From positions 1 through 64,000 of the forward strand of contig NZ_JABXYX010000022.1 in assembly GCF_017982655.1 (NCBI RefSeq): a DNA stretch of 64,000 nt, in the 5' to 3' direction. The stretch is from Brasilonema sp. CT11. Lineage in GTDB: Bacteria; Cyanobacteriota; Cyanobacteriia; Cyanobacteriales; Nostocaceae. The position numbers and the translations under genes are program-made. Shown piece by piece: positions 53,875 to 64,000 of this stretch. The notes under the pieces were generated by a model. The model searched no databases and was not told the origin of the DNA. It worked only from the letters and a program-made list of their open reading frames with translations. Numbering within the stretch: position 1 is the first letter of the stretch; every line of letters starts with the position of its first letter.

Positions 53875-56800
53875 ATGGAAGCTATAGCGATTATAGGCAT
53901 TGGCTGTCGTTTTCCGGGTGCTAACCACCCAGAAGCCTTCTGGCATCTACTAAGAAACGGTGTGGACGCCATTACTGAGGTGCCATCAGACCGATGGGAT
54001 ATTGATACCTTATACGACCCAAACCCAGCTACACCGGGAAAAATGAATACCCGCTCTGGCAGTTTCCTAGAGCAGGTAGATCTGTTCGCTCCTAAATTCT
54101 TTAGGATTTCCCCCCGTGAGGCAGAGCGAATGGATCCCCAGCAAAGGCTAATTTTAGAGGTAGCCTGGGAAGCTCTAGAAAATGCTGGACTAGCACCAGA
54201 CAAACTAGCTCAGAGCCAGACGGGGGTTTTCATGGGCATCAGTAGCCATGACTATGGCGTTTTGCAAACCAAGAATATCGACCAGATAGATGCCTATATT
54301 GGCACGGGAAACGCCTTTAGTATTGCTGCCAATCGTCTGTCATACTTCCTGAATCTGCATGGACCAAGTGTGACAATAGATACTGCTTGCTCTTCTTCAT
54401 TGGTTTCACTACATTACGCCTGTCAGAGTTTGCAGATTGGAGAGTCTGAGCTTTGCTTGGTTGGAGGTGTGAACCTGATTTTATCTCCAAATAATCATAT
54501 TGTTTTCTCGCAGGCAGGTATGATGTCAGCAGATGGGCGTTGTAAAACTTTTGACGCTAATGCTGATGGTTATGTCAGAGGCGAAGGCTGTGGTGTACTT
54601 ATCCTCAAACGTCTTTGGGAAGCTCAAAGAGATCAAGACAATGTTCTGGCAATTATCAAAGGTTCAGCAGTTAATCAAGATGGTCTTACCAATGGACTTA
54701 CAGCTCCTAATGGTCTTTCTCAACAAAGAGTAATCCGTCAAGCCTTGAAAAGTGCTGGAGTGGCACCAGCGCAGATTAGCTATGTTGAAACCCACGGCAC
54801 TGGTACCCCTTTGGGAGATCCTGTTGAGATTAGAGCTCTAAAAGCTGTGCTAATGGAGGATCGTTCTTTAGAGCAGCCTTGTTATATTGGTTCAGTTAAA
54901 ACCAATATTGGTCATTTAGAAGCTGCTGCGGGAATTGCTGGATTGATCAAGACGGTACTTTCACTACAACATAAAGAGATTGCACCGCACTTGCACTTGC
55001 AGCAACTGAATCCATATATTTCTTTTGAAGGAACTCCGTTCTCTATTCCAACAAAACGCCAACCTTGGATTGCTGGTACAGAAAAACGTTTAGCAGGGGT
55101 AAGCTCGTTTGGCTTTGGTGGTACCAATTGCCATGTGATTCTTGAAGAAGCGCCTGCTGTGACTTACTCCCCTAGCGATTTTGAACGCGAAATGCACCTG
55201 CTGACACTTTCTACAAAAAGTGAAAACGCGCTACAGGAATTGGCACAGAGTTACATGGATTTCGCGAGGTTTCATCCGGAGGCATCACTGGCGGACATTT
55301 GTTTCACTGCTAATGTAGGGCGATCGCATTTTAACCACCGCTTGGCAATTGTCGCTGAATCTACTACACAGTTGTTTGAGCAACTAACTGCTTTTACTAC
55401 TGGCAAACAGGCATCTGGAGTTATCAATGGAACTGTGGAGCTTATCAATCGCCCTAAGATAGTGTTTCTCTTCACCGGGCAAGGCTCTCAGTATCATGGT
55501 ATGGGACGCAAGCTCTATGAAACTCAACCCACTTTTAGGAAAACATTGCAGCAATGCGATCGACTCCTGAAGCCCTATTTAAAGCAGTCACTGCTTAAGA
55601 TACTGTACGGTAAGACACAGACAACTAATCTGTTAAATGAAACTGCCTATACCCAGCCAGCTCTGTTTGCTCTAGAATATGCTCTTGCTGAATTGTGGCG
55701 TTCTTGGGGAATTGTACCAGATGCTGTCATCGGTCACAGTGTAGGCGAATATGTTGCTGCATGTGTAGCTGGGGTATTCAGTCTGGAAGATGGACTTATG
55801 CTCGTTGCACAACGCAGTCGATTAATGCAGTCTTTGCCAGATAATGGTGAAATGGCAGTGGTGTTTGCCGAACAGGAGAAAGTAGTCAACATTCTGACTC
55901 AATATGAAACAGAGGCGTCAGGAGTAGCGAGGGACGCTAGTGTGTCTATTGCTGCTGTTAACGGATCAAACAACATCGTCATTTCGGGTTTAAAAGAATA
56001 TGTACAGTCGGCAGTTGAACAATTTGAGTCCCAAGGGATTACTGTAAAGCCTTTGCAAGTTTCTCATGCTTTCCACTCACCACTGATGGAGCCGATTCTT
56101 GACGAGTTTGAGTCTAAGGCAGCAAAAGTAAACTTTCAAGCCCCACAAATTGCTTTAATTTCTAACCTGACAGGTGAAATTTTCAAGTCAGGAGAAATCC
56201 CAAATGCCAGTTATTGGCGTCGCCACCTGAGAGAACCAGTGCAATTTGCGGCGGGAATGAACACCCTAGCAGAACAGGGTTATAAAGTATTTCTCGAAAT
56301 TGGCCCTCGCCCTACTTTATCAGCTATGGGTAAGCGATGCTTGCCGAACGTAAAAAGTACTTGGCTACCTTCATTACAGCATGGGCAAGATGACTGGCAG
56401 GTTTTATTGAACAGCTTGGGGATATTAGACACTCAAGGAATAGAAGTCAATTGGATGGGATATGACCACGACTACCAACGACATAAAATCTCTTTGCCCA
56501 CTTATCCTTTTCAGCGTAAAAGTTATTGGTTCGAGCCGGACGAAGAGAAAAACATCAATTTTATGGATTTAAAAAACTCAGATACACAACCAGTAAAACC
56601 ACAGCTTAATACTGTCCAAAAAACGATATATCAAGATAAAATAATATCACAATTACGTACTGTTGTAGCTAGTTTACTTAAAACAGACTCCTCAGAAATT
56701 AATGTTTATACACCTTTTTTGGAAATGGGTGCAGATTCAATAGTTTTGATTGAAGCTGTCAGAACTATTGAAAACACCTTTGGAATTAAGGTGACTATTA

Positions 56801-59800
56801 GCCAGATGTTTGAAGAGCTAAGAAATATTGATAGTCTTGCAAGTTACATAGCTCAAAATCAACCCGAAGTTGCGAGCGAAGAAAAATCAACAGAGCCTGA
56901 AATTATCGCTCCAAATCAACCTGCCCAAACTATTCCAGAAAAAGCTCCAGAACCTGAAATTGCAGTTGGCACATTACCCCAACTCCCACAATCAGCACTT
57001 CCAACTATGACTGAGAAGTCTACATATGTGCGTGAGAACGGCTTACTAAATAAAACACCAGTAGTTGAAACAGGACTTGAGCGAATTATGGCTCAACAAC
57101 TACAACTCACGTCTCAAGTCATATCTCAACAGGCTCAACAACTACAACTCACGTCTCAAGTCATATCTCAACAATTGCAGTTATTACAAAACAATCGTGT
57201 TGTATCACCCACAAATGAATCACAATTAACATTTATCAACACCTCAGAGCCAGCAAGTCCAGTAAACAATTCGGTTAATGGAGATGGAAGCTTTCAACAA
57301 CCAAAGTCCGTAACTGCATCCATTGAACAAATATCAAGTAAAAAGGAATCGCCTTCAGGATCTCAAACAACAGGTTCTCATGGACTTTTAAGTTTGGAAA
57401 GAATTACAGCAGGGGGAGACCAAGGGCTAAATTCTCAACAACAGCAACACTTAGAGACATTGATTGCACGCTACACAACGCGCACGCAAGGGTCAAAACG
57501 AGTAAAACAATCTTATCACCATGTTCTAGCTGACAGCAGAGCGGCGGCGGGATTTCGTCCTTCGATCAAAGAAATGGTTTACCCTATTGTTTGCGATCGC
57601 TCTGTTGGTTCTAGGTTTTGGGATGTGGATGGTAACGAGTATGTAGACATCACAATGGGCTTTGGCGTGCATCTGTTTGGTCACAATCCGCCCTTTATCA
57701 TAGAAGCTTTACAAGAGCAGATAAAACTTGGTACACAATTAGGTCCCCAATCCAGTCTAGCGGGCGAAGTGGCAGAGTTGTTGTGCGAACTGACGGGCAC
57801 AGAACGTGTCACCTTTTGTCAGTCAGGTACAGAAGCCGTAATGACATCACTGCGTTTAGCACGAACGGCGACAGGACGCACAAAAATTGTCCTATTCTCA
57901 GGTTCTTATCATGGGCATTTTGATGGGGTTTTAGCTACACAAGCATCAGATGACGAGCAAGTTTCTGTACCGATGGCTCCTGGTATATCGCCACACATAG
58001 TTGAAGATGTTGTGGTACTCGATTATGGCGATCCTAATGCATTAGAGTATATCGCAGCTCATGCTCATGAATTAGCTGCGGTTTTGGTTGAACCCGTACA
58101 GAGTCGGCGACCCGATTTACAACCCAAAGAGTTTTTGCAGCATTTGAGGCAAGTAACCGCAAATGCTGGCACAGTCTTGATTTTCGATGAAATCATCACT
58201 GGCTTTCGCATTCATCCGGGTGGTGCACAAAAATACTTTGGTGTAAAAGCAGACTTAGCAACTTACGGTAAAATTTCTGGTGGTGGTCTGCCGTTTGCAG
58301 CAGTAGCTGGTAAAGCTACCTTGATGAATGGGATCGATGGTGGTCAGTGGAATTACGGTGATATTTCGTATCCTGAAGCAGAAAGGACATTTTTTGCAGG
58401 TACTTTTAACAAATATTCTCTGGCTTTGGCGACTGCAAGAGCGGTACTTAAGCATCTTAAAAACCAGGGATTGGGTCTTCAAGAGCAATTAAATCAACGC
58501 ACAGCACAGTTAGCCCAAACACTCAATACCTTCTTTGAACAAGAACGTGTGCCTATTCAAGTGGTTTATTTTGGCTCACTGTTCCGCTTTAGTTTTAAGA
58601 AGAATTTAGAGCTATTTTTCTACCACTTAATTGAAAAAGGTGTGTACATTTGGGAAGGGCGCACTTGTTTTCTGTCCACAGCGCATACAACTGCCGATAT
58701 TCAGTATGTGATTCAGGCTGTGAAAGAAACCGTAGCCCAAATGCAAGCAGGAGGTTTTCTACCCGAACCTTCGCCCAACTTGAATTCGTCGAATTGCTTT
58801 TCGACGAATTCATTCTTAGCTAAAAGTTCTACTTTTGAAGCTGCTACGCCACAAACGACTACAATGCCTGCTGGGGGTATCGTAGAACCTGTAAATCCGA
58901 AAATATTCACATCATTGACAATAGACTCTAATTCTGATGAAGCAGTATCTGATGCTGCAATTACAGTCCCCTTAACAGAAGCACAAAAACAACTCTGGAT
59001 TTTAGCACAAATTTCAGAAGAAGCATCGAGCGCTTATAAAGTTTCTATAAATCTGCAATTACGAGGTTCATTGAATTTAACAGTACTACATCAAGCAGTA
59101 CAGAAAGTTGTAGAGCGTCACGAGGGTTTGCGAACGACTATCGGTAGCCAAGGAGATTTTCAGCAGATATTGCCATTCTTGAAAGTTGATATTTCTTGCA
59201 TTGACTTCTCAAATGTTGATAGTTGTGAGCGTGAGTCTAAAGTCGCTGAGTGGTTTAAACAAGAAAGCCTAAAACCTTTTGACCTGACTCAAGCATCTCT
59301 GTTCCGTTGTTACGTTCTTAAATTAGAAGAACAGCTACATCTACTGGTTATGACAGCTCATCACATTGTCGTCGATGGCTGGTCAATAAACGTTATCTTA
59401 CAAGAATTAGCTGCATTATATTCACAAGAGTGTCAGGGTAAAGTTTGTCAATTCAAGCCTGCGATGCAATTTAAGGAATACATCAATTGGCAGGAACAGC
59501 AAAGTCAAACTGAGGAAATGGTAGCCCATAAATCCTACTGGTTAGAAAAATTTGCTAGTTCAACTCCTGTTTTAAACTTGCCAACAGATCGTCCTCGTCC
59601 TCCAATAAAAACCTATAGGGGTAATAGGCAAACGCTGCGGCTAAATGCAAGCTTTTATCGTGAAGTGAAACAGTTCAGCACCAAAAGGGGTTGCACCCCG
59701 TTTATGACTCTCCTTTCTGCATATACGGCTTTTCTTCACCGATTGACAAACCAAGAGGATATTGTAGTAGGTATTCCTTCTGGTGGGCGGTCTTCTGCAA

Positions 59801-62199
59801 GTAATGAAAAGCTTGTTGGGTACTGTTCTCACCTACTACCCATCAGAAGTTGTGTTGTTGATGAAAATTTGACATTTTCCGAATATCTGAGCAAAATCAA
59901 GGCAGTCTTGTTAGAGGCTTACGAACATCAAGATTATCCTTTCGCTTGGTTGCTTAAACTGCTAAAATTAGGTCGGGACGCAAGCCACTCTCCTCTGATT
60001 GCAACCATATTTAACTTAGAGCGGCCTGTAACTGTGCCAAAAATGTTTGGACTGGAAACAGAGATTTTCGCTCCACCTATCAGTTTTACTGGATTTGATA
60101 TCAGCTTTCATGTTATGGAGATTGGCGATGAGCTGATATTGAATTGTGAGTACAACACAGACTTATTCGATGCTGCCACAATTAGCCGGATACTAGGTTA
60201 TTTCCAGACCTTGATAGAGGGGATTATCACTCTTCCAGAACAACGCCTTTTTGAATTGCCTCTGCTCAGTGACGCTGAGCAACATAAGTTACTTGTGGAG
60301 TGGAACAACACTCAAGCAGATTATCTTCAGGACAAATGTATTCACCAGTTGTTTGAGCAGCAGGTAGAGAGAACACCCTATGCAGTGGCAGTGGTGTTTG
60401 AGAATCAGCAGTTGACCTACCAGCAATTAAATCAAACAGCCAACCAATTAGCACATCACCTGCAAACCCTCGGTGTCGGACCAGAAGTATTGGTGGGGAT
60501 TTGTGTAGAACGTTCGATTGAGATGGTGGTAGGACTGTTGGGGATACTTAAGGCTGGTGGTGCTTATGTACCTCTTGACCCTAGTTATCCTCAAGAACGG
60601 TTGAGTTATATGTTAGAGGATTCTAGTGTTGAGGTGTTGCTTACTCACAGGTCATTGCTGGAGTATTTGCCACAAAATCAAGCACGGGTGGTTTGTTTGG
60701 ATACTGATTTGGTGGAAACTGAACAACATCAAAAGGAGAACCTTGATGTTGGGGTATGTTCGGATAATTTGGCTTATGTCATCTACACTTCTGGTTCTAC
60801 TGGACTACCCAAGGGAGCAATGAATACCCACCAGGGAATTCGCAATCGTTTACTGTGGATGCAAGAGGCTTATCAATTAACGAGTAGCGATCGCGTTTTG
60901 CAAAAAACTCCTTTCAGCTTTGATGTTTCAGTGTGGGAGTTTTTCTGGCCGTTACTAACTGGAGCGAGGATTGTAATCGCTAAACCAGAAGGACATAAAG
61001 ATAGTACTTATTTAGTCAACCTCATTTTTACTCAGCAAATTACGACAATACATTTTGTACCATCCATGCTTCAAGTTTTTCTACTTGAACCCAACTGTAG
61101 AAATTGCAGTTGCTTGAAGCGAGTTATTTGTAGTGGAGAAGCACTACCGTTTGAACTTACTGAACGTTTCTTTGAGCACCTTGAATGTGAACTTCACAAT
61201 CTTTATGGACCAACAGAAGCAGCGATTGATGTGACTTTTTGGCAATGTCAGCTCCAAGAAAATCGTCAGCTAGTCCCCATCGGTCGCCCCATCGCCAACA
61301 CCCAAGTTTATATCCTAGACAAACAGCTCCAAGCAGTACCCATAGGCGTACCCGGAGAATTGTACATTGGAGGTGATGGGTTAGCCAGAGGCTACCTGAA
61401 CCGACCAGAACTAACTAGCGAAAAATTTATCCCAAATCCCTTGTGTGATCACAAATCCGAACGCCTTTACAAAACAGGGGATTTAGCTCGTTACGGTAGT
61501 GACGGTAACATTGAATTCCTTGATCGAGTCGATAATCAGGTAAAGATTCGCGGCTTCCGCATCGAACTTGGAGAAATCGAATCCGTCCTCAACACCCATC
61601 CCCAAATCCAACAAGCGGTAGTCATTGCCACAGAAGATCTGACGGGTAACAAACGTCTAGTAGCATATATAGTCAGTGAGGATGAATTACTCACCACCAA
61701 CCAACTACGTGAATTTCTCTTTTCAAAGCTACCAGAATATATGGTGCCTTCTGCCTTTGTCACTTTAGACACCTTACCGTTGACACCCAACGGCAAAGTA
61801 GACCGCAAAGCACTACCAGTACCAGATTTATCTACAAGTGATTTGTTAGAAGGCTTCGTTGCACCTAGTACTCCTACAGAGGAAATATTAGCTAAACTTT
61901 GGATGGAAGTTCTCGGGCGAAAACAAGTAAGCATCTACGACAACTTTTTTGATATTGGTGGTCATTCACTCCTGATAATTCAAGTAGGAAACAAAGTCAG
62001 AGAAATCTTCAATAGCAATATCTCAGTCACTGACTTGTTTAAGTATCCAACTATAAGTAATTTGGCTAAATATTTAAACCAAGAAAATAATGTAGAACAA
62101 ACTGCCCTTGCCCCAAGTGATCAGTTAGCCAAAAAGCAAAAAGAGGCTATCAAAAGACAAAAGCAACTCATGAAGCAGAAGAGGAAAGCAAATGTATAA
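53875..62199 (+). CDS. Hybrid PKS-NRPS: KS-AT-ACP-AMT-C-A(Ser)-PCP
   Basis: A 2774-residue megasynthase. KS 1-430 (Cys171 in DTACSSSLVS); AT ~530-850 (GHSVGEY, and HAFHS typical of malonyl-CoA selection); ACP Ser ~954 (EMGADSIVLIE); Gln-rich linker ~1075-1190; PLP aminotransferase ~1200-1640 of the glutamate-semialdehyde type, Lys ~1465 in TYGKISGGGLPFA; condensation domain ~1690-2120 with HHIVVDGWS; adenylation ~2150-2640; PCP with GGHSLLI ~2695. There is no KR, DH or ER, so the beta-keto group is converted to an amine, giving a beta-amino fatty acid, then condensed to the A-domain substrate. A-domain positions read DVWHISLI(D)K, close to known Ser codes. 8-base overlap with the next gene. 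Confidence 0.95.
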   Translation: MEAIAIIGIGCRFPGANHPEAFWHLLRNGVDAITEVPSDRWDIDTLYDPNPATPGKMNTRSGSFLEQVDLFAPKFFRISPREAERMDPQQRLILEVAWEALENAGLAPDKLAQSQTGVFMGISSHDYGVLQTKNIDQIDAYIGTGNAFSIAANRLSYFLNLHGPSVTIDTACSSSLVSLHYACQSLQIGESELCLVGGVNLILSPNNHIVFSQAGMMSADGRCKTFDANADGYVRGEGCGVLILKRLWEAQRDQDNVLAIIKGSAVNQDGLTNGLTAPNGLSQQRVIRQALKSAGVAPAQISYVETHGTGTPLGDPVEIRALKAVLMEDRSLEQPCYIGSVKTNIGHLEAAAGIAGLIKTVLSLQHKEIAPHLHLQQLNPYISFEGTPFSIPTKRQPWIAGTEKRLAGVSSFGFGGTNCHVILEEAPAVTYSPSDFEREMHLLTLSTKSENALQELAQSYMDFARFHPEASLADICFTANVGRSHFNHRLAIVAESTTQLFEQLTAFTTGKQASGVINGTVELINRPKIVFLFTGQGSQYHGMGRKLYETQPTFRKTLQQCDRLLKPYLKQSLLKILYGKTQTTNLLNETAYTQPALFALEYALAELWRSWGIVPDAVIGHSVGEYVAACVAGVFSLEDGLMLVAQRSRLMQSLPDNGEMAVVFAEQEKVVNILTQYETEASGVARDASVSIAAVNGSNNIVISGLKEYVQSAVEQFESQGITVKPLQVSHAFHSPLMEPILDEFESKAAKVNFQAPQIALISNLTGEIFKSGEIPNASYWRRHLREPVQFAAGMNTLAEQGYKVFLEIGPRPTLSAMGKRCLPNVKSTWLPSLQHGQDDWQVLLNSLGILDTQGIEVNWMGYDHDYQRHKISLPTYPFQRKSYWFEPDEEKNINFMDLKNSDTQPVKPQLNTVQKTIYQDKIISQLRTVVASLLKTDSSEINVYTPFLEMGADSIVLIEAVRTIENTFGIKVTISQMFEELRNIDSLASYIAQNQPEVASEEKSTEPEIIAPNQPAQTIPEKAPEPEIAVGTLPQLPQSALPTMTEKSTYVRENGLLNKTPVVETGLERIMAQQLQLTSQVISQQAQQLQLTSQVISQQLQLLQNNRVVSPTNESQLTFINTSEPASPVNNSVNGDGSFQQPKSVTASIEQISSKKESPSGSQTTGSHGLLSLERITAGGDQGLNSQQQQHLETLIARYTTRTQGSKRVKQSYHHVLADSRAAAGFRPSIKEMVYPIVCDRSVGSRFWDVDGNEYVDITMGFGVHLFGHNPPFIIEALQEQIKLGTQLGPQSSLAGEVAELLCELTGTERVTFCQSGTEAVMTSLRLARTATGRTKIVLFSGSYHGHFDGVLATQASDDEQVSVPMAPGISPHIVEDVVVLDYGDPNALEYIAAHAHELAAVLVEPVQSRRPDLQPKEFLQHLRQVTANAGTVLIFDEIITGFRIHPGGAQKYFGVKADLATYGKISGGGLPFAAVAGKATLMNGIDGGQWNYGDISYPEAERTFFAGTFNKYSLALATARAVLKHLKNQGLGLQEQLNQRTAQLAQTLNTFFEQERVPIQVVYFGSLFRFSFKKNLELFFYHLIEKGVYIWEGRTCFLSTAHTTADIQYVIQAVKETVAQMQAGGFLPEPSPNLNSSNCFSTNSFLAKSSTFEAATPQTTTMPAGGIVEPVNPKIFTSLTIDSNSDEAVSDAAITVPLTEAQKQLWILAQISEEASSAYKVSINLQLRGSLNLTVLHQAVQKVVERHEGLRTTIGSQGDFQQILPFLKVDISCIDFSNVDSCERESKVAEWFKQESLKPFDLTQASLFRCYVLKLEEQLHLLVMTAHHIVVDGWSINVILQELAALYSQECQGKVCQFKPAMQFKEYINWQEQQSQTEEMVAHKSYWLEKFASSTPVLNLPTDRPRPPIKTYRGNRQTLRLNASFYREVKQFSTKRGCTPFMTLLSAYTAFLHRLTNQEDIVVGIPSGGRSSASNEKLVGYCSHLLPIRSCVVDENLTFSEYLSKIKAVLLEAYEHQDYPFAWLLKLLKLGRDASHSPLIATIFNLERPVTVPKMFGLETEIFAPPISFTGFDISFHVMEIGDELILNCEYNTDLFDAATISRILGYFQTLIEGIITLPEQRLFELPLLSDAEQHKLLVEWNNTQADYLQDKCIHQLFEQQVERTPYAVAVVFENQQLTYQQLNQTANQLAHHLQTLGVGPEVLVGICVERSIEMVVGLLGILKAGGAYVPLDPSYPQERLSYMLEDSSVEVLLTHRSLLEYLPQNQARVVCLDTDLVETEQHQKENLDVGVCSDNLAYVIYTSGSTGLPKGAMNTHQGIRNRLLWMQEAYQLTSSDRVLQKTPFSFDVSVWEFFWPLLTGARIVIAKPEGHKDSTYLVNLIFTQQITTIHFVPSMLQVFLLEPNCRNCSCLKRVICSGEALPFELTERFFEHLECELHNLYGPTEAAIDVTFWQCQLQENRQLVPIGRPIANTQVYILDKQLQAVPIGVPGELYIGGDGLARGYLNRPELTSEKFIPNPLCDHKSERLYKTGDLARYGSDGNIEFLDRVDNQVKIRGFRIELGEIESVLNTHPQIQQAVVIATEDLTGNKRLVAYIVSEDELLTTNQLREFLFSKLPEYMVPSAFVTLDTLPLTPNGKVDRKALPVPDLSTSDLLEGFVAPSTPTEEILAKLWMEVLGRKQVSIYDNFFDIGGHSLLIIQVGNKVREIFNSNISVTDLFKYPTISNLAKYLNQENNVEQTALAPSDQLAKKQKEAIKRQKQLMKQKRKANV

Positions 62200-64000
62200 T
62201 TGGGAAGCTCAAGATTCTTTAGAACCTATAGCCATAATTGGCATGACTGGTCGTTTTCCAGGAGCTAACAACGTTGATAAATTTTGGCAAAATTTAGTCA
62301 ACGGTGTAGAGTCAATTACATTTTTCACGGATGAAGAACTCATTGCTTCAGGTGTAGACCCGGCTTTACTCAATTCCCCTAACTATGTCAAAGCCAAAGG
62401 GGTGTTGGAAGACATTGAAATGTTTGACGCTCTATTCTTTGGCTTTACACCCAAGGAAGCTGAATTGATGGACCCCCAGCACCGCCTCTTTTTAGAGTGT
62501 GCCTGGGAAGCTCTGGAAAATGCTGGTTATGACTCTCAAGCATACGATGGTCGAATTGGTGTTTACGCTGGCGCTGGTTTGAATATTTACCTGGCAACAA
62601 ACTTAATGTCAAATCGCGACCTCATCGAATCAGCAGGCAATTTACAAATTTCAATTGGCAATGATAAAGATTATGTGCCTACACGGGTTTCTTATAAATT
62701 GAACCTGACAGGACCTAGTATTAACGTTAATACCGCCTGTTCTACTTCGTTGGTGACTGTTCATTTGGCATGCCAAAGCTTGCTAAATTATCAATGTGAT
62801 ATGGCACTAGCAGGTGGTGTTTCCATTTATACTCCACAAAAAGAAGGTTATTTTTACCAAAACGGCGGTATTGCCTCTCCTGACGGACACTGCCGAGCTT
62901 TTGATGCTCATGCTCAGGGAACTGTTGATGGCAGTGGTGTCGGCATTGTTGTGCTGAAGAGGTTAGAGGATGCTTTGGCAGATGGTGACTATATTCATGC
63001 AGTTATCAGAGGCTCTGCTATTAATAACGACGGTTCGTTGAAAGTGGGCTACACGGCTCCAAGTGAGTCCGGTCAGGCGGCAGTGATTTCAGAGGCTCTG
63101 GCAGTAGCAGGAGTTGAGGCTGAGGACATTTCATATATAGAAGCGCACGGAACCGGAACAACTCTTGGAGATCCGATTGAAATTGCAGCACTGACCCAAG
63201 CTTTTCAAACCAGTACTCAGAAGAAAGGCTTCTGTGCTATTGGTTCGGTAAAAACAAATATTGGACATCTTGATGCAGCCGCTGGAGTGGCGGGTCTAAT
63301 TAAGACTACCTTAGCCCTGAAACACAAGTTGCTGCCTCCTAGTCTGAACTTTGAAAAACCATCACCCAATATTGATTTTGCCAATAGTCCATTTTACGTC
63401 AATAAGACGCTGTCCGAATGGACAACAGACGGAACACCCTGCCGTGCTGGGGTCAGTTCCTTTGGCATTGGGGGTACTAATGCCCATATTGTCTTAGAAG
63501 AAGCACCTGTTGACCACACGCAAGATATCGCGTCTTTACATTCCAGACCTTGGCAACTAGTATCGCTGTCTGCTAAAACCAGTTCGGCGCTGGATGAAAT
63601 GACTGCAAACTTAGCTGCGTACTTAAAACAGCATCCCGATCTTGACATTGCTGATGTAGCTTACACGCTAGCTGTTGGTCGTAAAGCTTTCGAGCACCGA
63701 CGGATTTTAGTTTGCCAAGAGCTTAATCAAGCTGGAAACGCATTGAAGTTAGTTGATCCGCAACGAGTTTTTACAAGCTTTCAGGAACTCAAAGAGCGGT
63801 CTGTGGTGTTTATGTTTTCAGGGCAGGGTTCTCAGTATGTGAATATGGGGCGCGAACTCTACCAAACTGAACCGACATTTCGCGAGCACATCGATCTATG
63901 TTCGCAAATCCTCAAACCTCATTTAGGATTTGACCTGCAATCTGCATTGTATCCTCAAGAGGAATTAGCACAAGAAGCAGTAGAACAACTTAAACAGACA
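62192..64000 (+). CDS. Modular type I PKS, 5' part (KS-AT..., runs off the window)
   Basis: ATG at 62192 overlaps the previous stop by 8 bases, so translation is coupled; the frame stays open to the window end (603 codons). A ketosynthase starts at once (EPIAIIGMTGRFPGANNVDK), with the active Cys ~182 in VNTACSTSLVTVH and the His motifs in EAHGTGTTLGD and KTNIGHLDAAAG. An acyltransferase begins ~540 (FMFSGQGSQYVNMG). It should extend the Ser-terminated chain by a two-carbon unit. Later domains are unseen. Confidence 0.95.
   Translation, partial: MYNWEAQDSLEPIAIIGMTGRFPGANNVDKFWQNLVNGVESITFFTDEELIASGVDPALLNSPNYVKAKGVLEDIEMFDALFFGFTPKEAELMDPQHRLFLECAWEALENAGYDSQAYDGRIGVYAGAGLNIYLATNLMSNRDLIESAGNLQISIGNDKDYVPTRVSYKLNLTGPSINVNTACSTSLVTVHLACQSLLNYQCDMALAGGVSIYTPQKEGYFYQNGGIASPDGHCRAFDAHAQGTVDGSGVGIVVLKRLEDALADGDYIHAVIRGSAINNDGSLKVGYTAPSESGQAAVISEALAVAGVEAEDISYIEAHGTGTTLGDPIEIAALTQAFQTSTQKKGFCAIGSVKTNIGHLDAAAGVAGLIKTTLALKHKLLPPSLNFEKPSPNIDFANSPFYVNKTLSEWTTDGTPCRAGVSSFGIGGTNAHIVLEEAPVDHTQDIASLHSRPWQLVSLSAKTSSALDEMTANLAAYLKQHPDLDIADVAYTLAVGRKAFEHRRILVCQELNQAGNALKLVDPQRVFTSFQELKERSVVFMFSGQGSQYVNMGRELYQTEPTFREHIDLCSQILKPHLGFDLQSALYPQEELAQEAVEQLKQT

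Noticed and set aside
1-64000. tRNA, rRNA, replication origin or prophage
   Set aside because: No cloverleaf, rRNA segment, DnaA-box cluster or phage structural gene was recognised anywhere in the window.

Overview
The window comes from a large-genome, filamentous (multicellular) type of cyanobacterium. Signs of this are frequent GCGATCGC (HIP1) sites, cyanobacterial short tandem heptamers and interspersed palindromes, RppA/RppB-like regulators, a GUN4-like domain, a PEP-CTERM protein, DUF3598, and very large WD40/TPR STAND ATPases. No rRNA, tRNA or CRISPR array was seen.

Layout. 1-6 kb: an IS630 transposase end, a methylenetetrahydrofolate reductase, trpS, an SDR oxidoreductase, an IS701-like relic and an RppA/RppB-type two-component pair. 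6-10 kb: a ClC channel fused to CBS and USP domains, and a cytochrome P450. 10-18 kb: an NB-ARC/TPR STAND protein, a small candidate effector, an emfourin-type protease inhibitor, a pyruvate-decarboxylase-like enzyme (opposite strand) and a protealysin-like M4 protease. 19-27 kb: cell-wall amidase, PEP-CTERM protein and two RTX-type secreted proteins with matching C-termini (an ExeM/NucH-like nuclease and a DUF3616 protein). 28-32.6 kb: a membrane-anchored STAND ATPase with 14 WD40 repeats and its small partner. 32.7-36.5 kb: housekeeping genes (rseP, nth, rpsN, aat) and an IS200/IS605 relic. 36.4-43.7 kb: a PIN toxin-like pair, then a VMAP ternary conflict system (EAD-VMAP-C, MoxR ATPase, vWA protein) whose vWA protein also carries EVE and GUN4-like domains. 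44-48.5 kb: pentapeptide-repeat membrane protein, DUF3598, def and AhpD-like genes. 48.5-50 kb: decayed transposases. 50-64 kb: the start of a lipopeptide cluster running off the right edge: fatty acyl-AMP ligase, ACP, CylC-like putative dimetal halogenase, a KS-AT-ACP-aminotransferase-C-A-PCP megasynthase, and a second PKS.

Two points stand out. First, the small protein at 32141-32554 ends with a ~25-residue motif that reappears at the N-terminus of the adjacent WD40 STAND protein. This is the layout of amyloid-type (prion-like) signalling between an effector and an NLR-like receptor. A second small-protein/STAND pair with the same gene order lies at 10.3-14.0 kb. With the VMAP operon and an unannotated 48-residue EAD mini-gene, the window holds three NLR/EAD-type conflict modules. 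Second, the FAAL-ACP-CylC-like start followed by a beta-aminating PKS-NRPS predicts a possibly chlorinated beta-amino fatty acid attached to serine (A-domain code DVWHISLIDK), then further polyketide extension. All functional assignments rest on motif recognition by eye; no database search was run.
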